From: an uncultured Clostridia bacterium
GTDB taxonomy: Bacteria; Bacillota; Clostridia; Oscillospirales; Acutalibacteraceae
NCBI GenBank assembly: GCA_946407065.1
Contig: CAMJMQ010000004.1
Span: 62,001 to 126,000, forward strand
Reading direction: 5' to 3'
DNA: 64,000 bases
Part shown: piece by piece, positions 53,701 to 61,657 of the stretch
How the letters are laid out: every line of letters begins with the position of its first letter
Numbering within the stretch: position 1 is the first letter of the stretch
Position numbers and translations under genes: made by a program
The notes under the pieces: model-generated
What the model was told of the DNA's origin: nothing
Database searches by the model: none
What the model saw: the letters and a program-made list of their open reading frames with translations, nothing else

Positions 53701-56700
53701 CGGCGGCGCTCTTCTCAAAGAGTTGATGTAAAAGGACAATGGGGGTATCGGCGATCTCGACCGCGCTCTTCTCCTCCATGACCTTCACCTGATCCTCAGG
53801 CAGTGCGGAGGCTTCACGCACGGTGGTGATCGCGGTATCGGCAAGCAGGTCGAGGGTATGTCTGATCTGCTCGATGAAACCCTCTACGACCTGATCCTCG
53901 AACAGCTCGGAGGAATACTGCACCATGAAGTGCAGACCCTTCGCGCCCTTGCGAATGACGATGCCGATATCGCGGCTCATCTTCTGCAGCGGCGCGTACA
54001 TCTCCACACTCAGTCCGTCCTTGTCATACGCGGGCGGATTCCACATAAAGTTGACGCTCACATCGAACATCGGGTTGCGGCTCTCGTCACGCTGTTTGAC
54101 GAACTCACGCACCACATCCTCGAACGGCAGGAACGCGCCGTAGGTGGCGCTACGCACCGCCTCGCTGACGGAGCTGAGGTAGTCGGTCAATGCGGCAGTT
54201 CTCTGCGGCTTGACGCGGACAGGCGCGGTATTGACGAACATACCGATCACATTGTCGGCGCCGTTGGGACGGGTGTTGGTGGGAATGCCGAGGACAAGAT
54301 CCTCGGACGCGGTATATTTGCCCAACGCCATAGCGATCGCCGAGAAGATCAGCTCGAACTCGGTGACCGTATAGCGGCGCGCGGTGTTGTCGATAGCTTT
54401 GAGCGCCTCGTTGTCATAGTCAAAGACGATCTCTCTGTCGGACAGCGGGTGCACCTTCGGGCGCTTGCCCTTGAGCGGCATCTCGCTGACGGGTACGCCG
54501 TCCTCGAACAGCTTGTGATAGAACTGCATACCGCTCTCGTATTTTTCGTTCAGGCTGTCATCGTACAGATCGCTCAGATCGATCGCGTCGGCTTCGATCT
54601 CTTTGCCGTTCAAGCCTGCAATCAGCTCCTTGACAAAGGTGCCCGCGGAGCCGCCGTCGAACGCGATATGATGGATCGCCAGATGCAGGATGATACTGCC
54701 GTCGGCGACCGTGTACAGGGTCGGGATCACGGGGATATCGGCGTTGAGGTCGAAGGGCGTCAGGTAGCTGTCCACCTGCTCGATGACCTCCTCACGCGAC
54801 TGAGCCGTTTTCTCGATAATGGTCGGCAGTTTTTCGGTCAGCACGCGTACCGGCAGACCGCTTTCCTCCGCGTAGAAGGAATGGAACGCCTCATGCGCCG
54901 CGAATACGGCGTTGAGTGATTCTTTGATATCGTCGAGGGACGCACCCTTGATGATCGCGGCGATATTCAGGTTATATACCGAGGAGTCGGGATCCATCTT
55001 CTGTTCAAGATACATGCCGCGCTCGCTGGGGGTCAGCGGATAGACCTTGACCTTCTTTTTCTTCTTATTGACCTTCTTTGCGGTCGCCTTCTCGATCAGC
55101 AAGCGCTCGATCATGCGCGGGGTCTTGCCCGCGAAGATATCCGCCGTCGCAATATGATAAACCTTACATTCCTCGGCGATCATCGCACACTTGATGGAGT
55201 CGCCGCCCAAGGCGAAGAAATCGTCGTCGATACCGACGTTCTCAATATCCAAAATCTTTTCAAACGCGTCGCACAGCGCCTTTTGCATATCGGTCTCGGG
55301 CGCGGTGTAGTCGCTCTTGAACGCGCCTGCTTCGGGCGCTTGTAAGGCATTTCTGTCGAGCTTGCCGTTTGCGTTGACAGGGAGTTTGTCGAGCTTGACA
55401 AAGAACGCGGGGATCATATACGACGGCAGCTTGTCGGCGATCGCCTCTTTGAGGTCATCCGCGTCGACAGGCTCGTTCTCGACATAATACGCGACCAGAT
55501 AGACCTGTCCGTACTGGTTCTTGAAATCCTTGATCGCGGCGTCATGCACGCCCTCGGTATTCTTGATGACGCTCTCGATCTCGCCCGGCTCGACACGCTG
55601 ACCGTTGATCTTCACCATCCAGTCCTTGCGGTTGAGATAGATGATGTTGCCGTCCTCAGATCGGCGCACGATATCGCCGGTCTTGAGCATCTTGGGATAG
55701 CCGTCCTTATCGGCAAAGGGATTGTCGACAAAGGTCTTGGCGGTCTGCTCGGGCAGGTTGAGATAGCCTGTCGCAAAGTGTCCCGAAAGGCAGAGCTCTC
55801 CCTCGTCCGCGAGGTTGCCGTCATCGTCAAAGATATACGCCTTTTCGTTACCGATTGGCCGACCGATGGGTGTATTGTCATAGGGCTTGTCTATTTTGAA
55901 ACCGAATACGGCGGAGGCAGACTCCGTCTGTCCGTACATGACGAAGATGTCGAAATCCTCGCTGTAGGTGCCCGATACACGCTCACTGCCGGTATAGACC
56001 GTTTTCAGCGAGTTGCCCTTGGGCTTGAACACCTTGAGCATCTTCGGGCTGATAAAGGTTCGGTTGATTTGATTTTCTTCGATATAATCGGCGAGCAGCA
56101 CGGGATCGCGCATCGCTTCATACGGCATCAGGAAGGACGTCATCACACCGCACAGCGGCGCAAATACGCCCTGCACCGACGCGACAAAGGTGAACGGCGC
56201 GCCCAAAGCGGCACGATAGCCCTTCGGCGCGTTAGCATATTCTATATAGCGGATCACGGAATCGCTGATACTCTGATGTGAGTGCAGCACGCCCTTGGGC
56301 TTACCTGTGGAGCCCGAGGTGTAGATCAAGAGGGACGGATCACCGTCCTCCGTCTCCACAGCGCCTTCAAAGGGTGTGACATTGCCGAGCCGCTTCAAAA
56401 ACTTCTCGTTGATGACCGCCTTGGCGTGACAGTCGGAACGGATATATTCCAGTCGCTCCGCGGGATAGGTCGGTGACAGCGGCGCGAATGCCGCGCCCAC
56501 CAGCCATGTCGCGTACATCGCGGCGATATACTCCTTGTTGCGGGGCAGTTCGATGGTGACAAAGTCGCGCGGACTGACGCCCATCTCACTCAGCTTGCCC
56601 GCGATCCTGCGCGCGTAAGCGTCGAGCTGCGCATATGTAAAGCTGTTATTCTCACCCTGATCCACGATAACGGTAAAATCAGGGTCGTTCTGGATATTCT

Positions 56701-56728
56701 GTCGGATTCGACGGATCAATTCACTCAT
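50789..56728 (-). CDS. Nonribosomal peptide synthetase, domains A-T-C-A-T-R
   Basis: A 1979-residue NRPS. A1 ~1-480 (LLIYTSGSTGKPKGVLHSHQ near 135; TGD and LNRKDWMVKINGQRVEPGEIE later). T1 phosphopantetheine Ser near 507 (FFALGGDSIKC). C ~560-1000 with HHIAFDG near 686, so condensation-active. A2 ~1020-1490 (YTSGSTGKPKGVML near 1146; YGPTEITVSS; RLDNQVKLRGLRIELGEIE). T2 Ser near 1528 (FFEIGGTSLVV). C-terminal reductase ~1610-1979 with NAD(P) loop TGATGFMG and YTSSK, so release as aldehyde or alcohol. A1 has Val where Asp normally binds the amino group (FTFVASVQG), whereas A2 keeps Asp (SFDMSFKE). No starter C domain. Start has AAGGAGG. Resembles gut Clostridial dipeptide-aldehyde NRPSs. Confidence 0.95.
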   Translation of the reverse strand: MSELIRRIRQNIQNDPDFTVIVDQGENNSFTYAQLDAYARRIAGKLSEMGVSPRDFVTIELPRNKEYIAAMYATWLVGAAFAPLSPTYPAERLEYIRSDCHAKAVINEKFLKRLGNVTPFEGAVETEDGDPSLLIYTSGSTGKPKGVLHSHQSISDSVIRYIEYANAPKGYRAALGAPFTFVASVQGVFAPLCGVMTSFLMPYEAMRDPVLLADYIEENQINRTFISPKMLKVFKPKGNSLKTVYTGSERVSGTYSEDFDIFVMYGQTESASAVFGFKIDKPYDNTPIGRPIGNEKAYIFDDDGNLADEGELCLSGHFATGYLNLPEQTAKTFVDNPFADKDGYPKMLKTGDIVRRSEDGNIIYLNRKDWMVKINGQRVEPGEIESVIKNTEGVHDAAIKDFKNQYGQVYLVAYYVENEPVDADDLKEAIADKLPSYMIPAFFVKLDKLPVNANGKLDRNALQAPEAGAFKSDYTAPETDMQKALCDAFEKILDIENVGIDDDFFALGGDSIKCAMIAEECKVYHIATADIFAGKTPRMIERLLIEKATAKKVNKKKKKVKVYPLTPSERGMYLEQKMDPDSSVYNLNIAAIIKGASLDDIKESLNAVFAAHEAFHSFYAEESGLPVRVLTEKLPTIIEKTAQSREEVIEQVDSYLTPFDLNADIPVIPTLYTVADGSIILHLAIHHIAFDGGSAGTFVKELIAGLNGKEIEADAIDLSDLYDDSLNEKYESGMQFYHKLFEDGVPVSEMPLKGKRPKVHPLSDREIVFDYDNEALKAIDNTARRYTVTEFELIFSAIAMALGKYTASEDLVLGIPTNTRPNGADNVIGMFVNTAPVRVKPQRTAALTDYLSSVSEAVRSATYGAFLPFEDVVREFVKQRDESRNPMFDVSVNFMWNPPAYDKDGLSVEMYAPLQKMSRDIGIVIRKGAKGLHFMVQYSSELFEDQVVEGFIEQIRHTLDLLADTAITTVREASALPEDQVKVMEEKSAVEIADTPIVLLHQLFEKSAAENSDKIAVIAQDATLTYKELNEKANTVAANLMSRGVKVGDSVALLLPRQSTYFCCLFGVNKAGAAFIPCDPQYPADRINHIITDSEASYIITTADKLADYPAEKAIDVADIIAGDPAGNPALPMTGDELSYMIYTSGSTGKPKGVMLRHKGICNYLTPHKGNTIMYNVKERVSNYLSVTTVSFDMSFKEHTAALCNGKTLIFAAEDEMNDPRALAELMAKHHVDCINATPSRLQQYMEYAPFKECLADCKIIMSGGEAYPLSLRDSLKAAAPDALIINTYGPTEITVSSNAAVLNDAKAINIGRPLTNYTEYIVDKFGDMAPYGVIGELYIGGVGVAEGYRNLPEKTAQSFVEYRGQRMYRSGDYAKYDEDFNVIILGRLDNQVKLRGLRIELGEIEGLIAVQPHIKKVAVVIRKLNGQDNLCAYFTADEQIDIDALRDELKKHLTHYMVPTAYLQMVEMPMTANGKTDIRRLPEPVPVSMGEFVAPANKTEEFFCESFKKALNLDKVGATDDFFEIGGTSLVVTAVVLDASENGFPITYGDVFKYTTPRALAELFKDGDVATDNGTFDFDDYDYTKIDNLLLKNNIDSFRSGEQYKLGNVLITGATGFMGAHLVAEYLDTEDGYVYCMLRKGKFHSAAERMHNMLFYYFGMRFEDVFASRVRVVEGDVTDYKYFEPLEGESIQTVFNCAANVKHFSNGTDIEDINVGGVVNCIKLCEKLDARLVHFSTVSVAGTTEDVTKLSRRSLDEQSFYYGQTLDNKYTSSKLMGERMVLEAVAERGLDGKVIRVGTLAARESDGEFQINFLTNNFMGRLRSYELLGCFPYQMIENQVCMGPIDTSCNAFLKLAKTPKDCTVFNAVNNHTLPLGDIIRRMNDAGIPINFVEYEEFADALNEAQKDPDKAAILSSMTAYMNTAHGKKVTALPFESHYTTQILARMGFFWNASNERYVNDFINVLMGFRFFDSDNLTR

Positions 56729-56794
56729 AGATTACCTCCTTGGAACACATTCAGCCGCAATCAACCAGAAGGATCACAGCGGCAGAACGGAATC

Positions 56795-57088
56795 TTATTC
56801 GATGTTAAGCACCTTGGTAAAGCCGGTCAGGCGGAAAATCTCCAACACATTGGGAGCTAAGTTTTTCAGGGTCAGATTGCCCTTGCCGACGGTGCGGTTC
56901 GCGCCGACGACCACTCTCAGGCCGCCCGAGGAAATATAATCCACCTTCTCCATATCGAGCACCATGGTGTCGCAGTTGGGCGCGGCGTCATTGACCGCCT
57001 GCTCCAGCTCGCGTGCCGTCAGGGTGTCGATACTGCCTTCGATCGTGATCGTGCATTTCTTGTCTTCAAAAGATGTGGTTAATTTCAT
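56795..57088 (-). CDS. STAS-domain anti-sigma factor antagonist, copy 1
   Basis: A 97-residue STAS protein with the phosphorylation site YISSGGLRVVVGAN near residue 54. The C-terminal third (LAPNVLEIFRLTGFTKVL) closely parallels that of the copy at 46629-46931 (VAPKVMDVFTLTGFDKKF), so the two are probably paralogues serving the same system. Lies directly upstream of the NRPS gene (66-base gap), behind a strong promoter, and is probably the first gene of the NRPS operon. Start has GGGAGG. Confidence 0.9.
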   Translation of the reverse strand: MKLTTSFEDKKCTITIEGSIDTLTARELEQAVNDAAPNCDTMVLDMEKVDYISSGGLRVVVGANRTVGKGNLTLKNLAPNVLEIFRLTGFTKVLNIE

Positions 57089-57126
57089 AATGTGCCTCCC
57101 TATGTTTTACACAAATATACAGATTA

Positions 57127-57155
57127 ATTATACCGCTATTTCGTAACATTTGCAA
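57127..57155 (-). promoter_or_regulatory. Promoter of the STAS-NRPS operon
   Basis: Minus strand TTGCAA (57155-57150), 17-base spacer, TATAAT (57132-57127), 39 bases before the STAS start; likely drives STAS, NRPS and, by read-through, transporter, phosphatase and second STAS. Confidence 0.75.
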
Positions 57156-57258
57156 CACTTTCACGAATAAAATATCATAATATTTGGTAGTTTTCACTTC
57201 TTTCTTTACAGATTTTACGGTGAAAAAGCAAATGCCGGTCATCGATCAGACCGGTCAT

Positions 57259-57567
57259 TCACGAACAATAATCCTGCAATCGCTCTTTTAATTCTTTCAA
57301 AGAATCAATCCGTATTCCTTCCTCCAGCCTCACGCGGTCGGATTTCGGCAGATCGGATAGCTGTGTGTCCGTTCGGATCACGAGCTCTCCCTCTCTGAAA
57401 ACCGCGACTCTGCCCTGAGATATCCCGATGACATAACCGTTTTCGTCGTCACTCTCCTCGACGGCGATTGATGTCGCTTTCTCACTTGTCGCTGCGGGTG
57501 CAATTGCCGTCATCATAATCAGATATCCGATCAAGAGTGCTCCCGTGATGATAATCAACCTTTTCAA
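57259..57567 (-). CDS. BofC C-terminal-domain-like membrane-anchored protein
   Basis: About 102 residues. An N-terminal membrane helix (LIIITGALLIGYLIMMTAI) is followed by a short linker and an extracellular domain: YVIGISQGRVAVFREGELVIRT, LSDLPKSDRVRLEEGI, LKELKERLQDY. This pattern (GRVAVFREG, then LP-x-x-D-x-x-x-L-x-x-GI) is that of the small BofC C-terminal domain found in many spore-forming Clostridia. A TTG at 57567 is the best start: AGGTGA lies 5 bases upstream, whereas a GTG at 57576 overlaps that site. Function unknown; divergent from the penicillin-binding protein gene, so a cell-envelope role is plausible. Confidence 0.75.
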   Translation of the reverse strand: MKRLIIITGALLIGYLIMMTAIAPAATSEKATSIAVEESDDENGYVIGISQGRVAVFREGELVIRTDTQLSDLPKSDRVRLEEGIRIDSLKELKERLQDYCS

Positions 57568-57688
57568 ATCACTCACCTCAGCTATAGTTTTCCCTATCCT
57601 TTTATATATTATTCCTATTTTTGCCCTTTGTTTACGAGTAAAAATCTCTGTTATTTTAGAAAAATCTATTTATTTTTTTACCGAAAAG

Positions 57689-57697
57689 TGGTATAAT
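57689..57697 (+). promoter_or_regulatory. Extended -10 promoter of the penicillin-binding protein gene
   Basis: TGGTATAAT, an extended -10 box, about 100 bases before the ATG; no good -35 box at the right distance. Confidence 0.6.
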
Positions 57698-57805
57698 TGC
57701 AATATATATTGTATTTAACAATCACCACATAGGCGTTGCACACAGTAAGTGAGCAACTCCGCCTATGATTTCTCAGTTCATCTCACAGATTTCAGGAGGA
57801 ATAAC

Positions 57806-60244
57806 ATGAGGAAGACTGATATCAGCAAGTATACAGACAAAATCGACGTTCAGCCCAAGAAGGAGAGCGGCTTCAAGAAGGTGCTGTCCGTCATCGGCAG
57901 AGTGCTTTTGACCGTTGTGCTGGTGATGGTGATCGCCGGTATCATCGTCGGTATCTCCATCGGCGCGTATGTGATCAAGATCGCCAACGAGCCCACCGGT
58001 ATCGACCTGAACGCCCGTTCACTGAACCTGAGCTCCTTCATTTACGTCGAGAACAAAAAGAGCGGCGACTTTGAAGAGTACCAGACGCTCTACGGCACGG
58101 AAAACCGCATTTGGGTCAACCTCAAGGACATGCCCAAGGCGATGCCCGAGGCGATCGTCGCCATCGAGGACAAGCGTTTTTACGAGCACAACGGCGTCGA
58201 CTGGTACCGTACCGGTTCGGCGATCCTGTCACTGGTAACGGGCAGGGACAACTACGGCGGCTCCACCCTCACCCAGCAGCTCGTCAAGAACATCACCGAC
58301 GACAGCGAGGTCTCACTCACCCGAAAGCTCAGAGAGATCTTCCGCGCGCTGAACATCGAACGCGAGTACAGCAAGGACGATATCATCGAAGCGTATCTGA
58401 ACGTCGTTAACTTCGGTAACAACTGTCAGGGCGTTGAATCCGCCTCACAGCTGTATTTCAACAAGCCTATCGGCGAATGTACCGTCGCGGAATGCGCGGC
58501 GATCGCCGGTATCACCCAGAACCCGTCGCGCTGGAATCCGCTGCTCTACCCCGAGAACAACAAGGAGCGCCGCGAGACCGTGCTCGACCAGATGTATGAG
58601 CAGAACATGCTCACCAAGGCGGAGTACGACACCGCGATGGCTGAATCCGCTAATATGACCTTTGTCGGCTTCAGCGATGACAGCGAAAACGAGGACGACG
58701 ACGAAGACAACACCAAGATCCAGAACTGGTATATCGACCAGATGTACTGGGATCTGTGCCGCGACCTCGCAAAGTATTACGACATCAGTGAGGACGCCGC
58801 TTCCTTAAAGCTCTACTCCGAGGGCCTTAAGATCTACTGTGCGATGGATACCGAAGCGCAGGAAATGATGGAAAAGGAAGCGCTCAAATCCGCCACGGAT
58901 TATGACTATGACTTGCAGACAGCCATGACGATGGTTGGGTATGACGGACGAGTCATCGCGACCGTCGGATCGTCCAAGGAAAAGGAAGCCAACCTCCAAT
59001 GGGACCGCGCGTCGCACTCGGTACTCCAGCCCGGTTCCTCCATCAAGGCGATCATCCCCTACCCCATGGCGATCGATAAGGACATCTACTGCTATTCCTC
59101 TCTCGCAAAAGACCAACCCATCGAAAAATGGAAGGTGGACGGCTACGGCAACTTTGTCGCCGGCCCTCCGAACTCCTACAACGGCTATCACCAGTTTATG
59201 ACAGTTCCCGAGGCGCTGTCGTGGTCATCCAACGCCGCGGCGGTGCAGACGCTCGAGCTCGTCGGCATCAACGACGCCTATGAACAAGCGACCAACAACC
59301 TCGGCTTCAAGCATCTCGGCGAAGCGGACAAGACCAACGTCGGTTCCCTCTCGCTGGGCGGTATGGAAGGCGGCGTCACGGTACGCGAGATGGCTGCCGC
59401 GATGCAGTATGTCGGCAACGGCGGTCTGTACTATGAGCCGTACACCTACTATTATGTCACCGACCAGAATGACCGGGTCATCCTCGACAACCGCAACAAC
59501 CTGCCTCAGGAGGCGTACACACCCGAGACAGCTTATAAGATGAACCGTCTCTTAAAATACAACGTCATGACATCGACCCACACTGCTTCCTCCTATGCCC
59601 AGATCCAGGGCTGGGATATCGCCGGCAAGACCGGTACCACGGACTACGACCGCGACCTGTGGTTCGTCGGCGCGTCACCCTACTGCACGCTCGCGTGCTG
59701 GATGGGTTACGACCAGCCTGACAGCGTCAACTACTACGGTCTGTCGACGATCGTCTGGCAGAAGGTCATGGCGAACTACCTCAAGAACAAAGAATACAAA
59801 GAATTCACGATGCCCGATACCATCGTGACCGCTACCTACTGTAAGGGCTCGGGACTCTTGGCGGCGTCATACTGTACCGATACCGCGACCGGCTATTACA
59901 CAGAGGACGACATGCCGACCTACTGTAACGGCATGCATACCGCGGGCGGTCTCGTAGGAGACGGTGCTACGGGAGCGTACAATCCCTCGGCGGCATATGA
60001 CAGCGGTGAGACCTACGCAGGCGGCGGTACCGGCTCCGGTATCAATTCCGGCAGCAGCTCCGGTGCAGCATCCGGTGCGGATAGCGCGGCATCCGGCGCA
60101 GACAGCGCGGCATCCGGTTCGGACAGCAGCGCAGAATCCGGCGGCGGCGCAGAATCCGGCGGCGGCGCAGAATCCGGCGGCAGCGCAGAATCCGGCGGCG
60201 GTGATCAAGGCGGTCAGCCTGAGAACGGAAACGGCAACGGCTAA
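57806..60244 (+). CDS. Class A penicillin-binding protein (transglycosylase/transpeptidase)
   Basis: An 812-residue bifunctional enzyme that polymerises and cross-links peptidoglycan outside the membrane. The ATG at 57806 follows CAGGAGG. Short cytoplasmic tail, membrane helix ~34-60 (RVLLTVVLVMVIAGIIVGIS, in part), GT51 transglycosylase ~110-290 with the catalytic EDKRFYEHNGVDW and GGSTLTQQLVKN, then the transpeptidase with SSIK (PGSSIKAI), SSN (WSSNAAAVQ) and KTGTT. The last ~70 residues are a Gly/Ser/Ala low-complexity tail containing ESGGGA units, coded by ~15-base tandem repeats (60129-60200). Divergent from the BofC-like gene and in the same direction as hom. Confidence 0.95.
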   Translation: MRKTDISKYTDKIDVQPKKESGFKKVLSVIGRVLLTVVLVMVIAGIIVGISIGAYVIKIANEPTGIDLNARSLNLSSFIYVENKKSGDFEEYQTLYGTENRIWVNLKDMPKAMPEAIVAIEDKRFYEHNGVDWYRTGSAILSLVTGRDNYGGSTLTQQLVKNITDDSEVSLTRKLREIFRALNIEREYSKDDIIEAYLNVVNFGNNCQGVESASQLYFNKPIGECTVAECAAIAGITQNPSRWNPLLYPENNKERRETVLDQMYEQNMLTKAEYDTAMAESANMTFVGFSDDSENEDDDEDNTKIQNWYIDQMYWDLCRDLAKYYDISEDAASLKLYSEGLKIYCAMDTEAQEMMEKEALKSATDYDYDLQTAMTMVGYDGRVIATVGSSKEKEANLQWDRASHSVLQPGSSIKAIIPYPMAIDKDIYCYSSLAKDQPIEKWKVDGYGNFVAGPPNSYNGYHQFMTVPEALSWSSNAAAVQTLELVGINDAYEQATNNLGFKHLGEADKTNVGSLSLGGMEGGVTVREMAAAMQYVGNGGLYYEPYTYYYVTDQNDRVILDNRNNLPQEAYTPETAYKMNRLLKYNVMTSTHTASSYAQIQGWDIAGKTGTTDYDRDLWFVGASPYCTLACWMGYDQPDSVNYYGLSTIVWQKVMANYLKNKEYKEFTMPDTIVTATYCKGSGLLAASYCTDTATGYYTEDDMPTYCNGMHTAGGLVGDGATGAYNPSAAYDSGETYAGGGTGSGINSGSSSGAASGADSAASGADSAASGSDSSAESGGGAESGGGAESGGSAESGGGDQGGQPENGNGNG
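60129..60200 (+). repeat. Tandem repeat coding for the PBP tail
   Basis: Four units of GCAGAATCCGGCGGCGGC or close variants, in frame, giving AESGGG units; a likely site of length change by slippage. Confidence 0.8.
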
Positions 60245-60270
60245 ATAAGATAAGGAGAAATCTGAATATT

Positions 60271-61509
60271 ATGATATCTGTAGCGATCATGGGTCACGGC
60301 GTCGTCGGAGGCGGCGTCGCAGAGATCCTGTATACACACAAGCAAAAGCTCTTTGCCGCGATCGGCGAAGAGATCAACGTCAAACACATCCTCGATCTCA
60401 GAGAATTTCCGGATTCTCCCTACGCGGATCGATTCACCAAGGATTTCAACGATATCGTCAGCGATATCGAGGTGCGCGTTGTCGTCGAGACCATGGGCGG
60501 CTTACATCCCGCCTATGAGTTCGTCAAGGAATGTCTGAGCTGCGGCAAGAGCGTCGTCACCTCCAACAAGGAGCTGGTCGCCGCCTATGGCGCGGAGCTC
60601 TTAGCGATCGCGTCCGAGCAGAACGCCAACTTCATGTTTGAAGCGGCTGTCGGCGGCGGTATCCCGATCATCCGTCCGATCAACCAGTGTCTGGTCGCGA
60701 ACAACGTCAGCGAGATCGCGGGCATCCTCAACGGCACCACCAACTTCATCCTCACCAAGATGATCCACGAGGGCATGGGCTTTGATGAAGCGCTCAAGCT
60801 CGCGCAGGAGCTGGGCTACGCGGAGCGCAATCCCGAGGCGGACGTCGAGGGTCACGACGCATGCCGCAAGATCTGCATCCTCGCCTCCCTCGCGTTCGGC
60901 AAGCATATCTATCCCGACGCGGTACATACCGAGGGTATCTCCAAGATCAAAGCGGCTGATGTGGCATATGCGGAAGCCTGGGGCGGCGTGATCAAGCTGA
61001 TCGGCTCCGTCAAAAAGCTCGATAAAGACACCATCGACATCATCGTTGCGCCGATGTTCGTTCCGAATGAAAGCCAGCTTGCCAACATCGATGACGTATT
61101 CAACGGCATTATGGTACGCGGCGACTGCACCGGCGACGTCGTATTCTACGGCAAGGGCGCCGGCAAGCTGCCCACCGCCTCCGCGGTAGTCGCGGACATC
61201 GTGGACAGCATCAAGCATCTCAAATCCCGCAAGTACCTCTCGTGGGCGGATTCGGACAACAGCTCCGTCCTCCCCTATCAGGAGAGTGTCCGCGCGATGT
61301 ATCTCCGCGGCGTCGCAGATGATACTGACGCCGCATATGATAAGGCAAAGGCAGCGTTCGGCGAGATCCATGTCCTGACAAAGGACGACGCTCCCGCAAA
61401 CGAATTCGCCTTCATCACCGAGCCAATGGCACTGAGTGACTTTGAAGCAAAGAAAGCGACGCTCAGCGGCATGACAGTCGAATCCGTCATCCGCATCGGA
61501 GACCTGTAA
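60271..61509 (+). CDS. hom: Homoserine dehydrogenase
   Basis: A 412-residue enzyme reducing aspartate semialdehyde to homoserine in threonine and methionine synthesis. NAD(P) loop VAIMGHGVVGGGVAEIL near the N terminus, VTSNKELVAAYG near 95, the catalytic region AAVGGGIPIIRPINQ (near 125), LNGTTNFILTKM, and DVEGHDACRKICILA with the Lys of the active site near 200. The C-terminal ~70 residues (HVLTKDDAPANEFAFIT) correspond to the regulatory ACT domain. Start has AAGGAG. Followed, across a repeat element, by aspartokinase: the two first committed enzymes of the pathway side by side. Confidence 0.95.
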   Translation: MISVAIMGHGVVGGGVAEILYTHKQKLFAAIGEEINVKHILDLREFPDSPYADRFTKDFNDIVSDIEVRVVVETMGGLHPAYEFVKECLSCGKSVVTSNKELVAAYGAELLAIASEQNANFMFEAAVGGGIPIIRPINQCLVANNVSEIAGILNGTTNFILTKMIHEGMGFDEALKLAQELGYAERNPEADVEGHDACRKICILASLAFGKHIYPDAVHTEGISKIKAADVAYAEAWGGVIKLIGSVKKLDKDTIDIIVAPMFVPNESQLANIDDVFNGIMVRGDCTGDVVFYGKGAGKLPTASAVVADIVDSIKHLKSRKYLSWADSDNSSVLPYQESVRAMYLRGVADDTDAAYDKAKAAFGEIHVLTKDDAPANEFAFITEPMALSDFEAKKATLSGMTVESVIRIGDL

Positions 61510-61510
61510 A

Positions 61511-61638
61511 AGTGGTCAGTGGTCAGTGATCAGTGACCAGTTGAATATATCGGAATAGCATTAGTGTAAAGCGACAACAATCGGGTGCGGATTCCCCGCC
61601 AATCACTGTTCACTAATCACTAATCACTATTCACTAAT
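61511..61638. repeat. Inverted-heptamer intergenic element, copy 3 (between hom and lysC)
   Basis: Left end AGTGGTCAGTGGTCAGTGAT, right end the approximate inverse (CACTGTTCACTAATCACTAA). Interior GGGTGCGGATTCCCCGCC hairpin resembles that of copy 2 in the pheS leader. Confidence 0.7.
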
Positions 61639-61657
61639 ATTGGGGGTAATGAAAAAC

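Noticed and set aside
53858..54919. 353-codon plus-strand frame opposite the NRPS condensation domain
   Set aside because: High-GC antisense frame without start signals; the NRPS reading explains the sequence.
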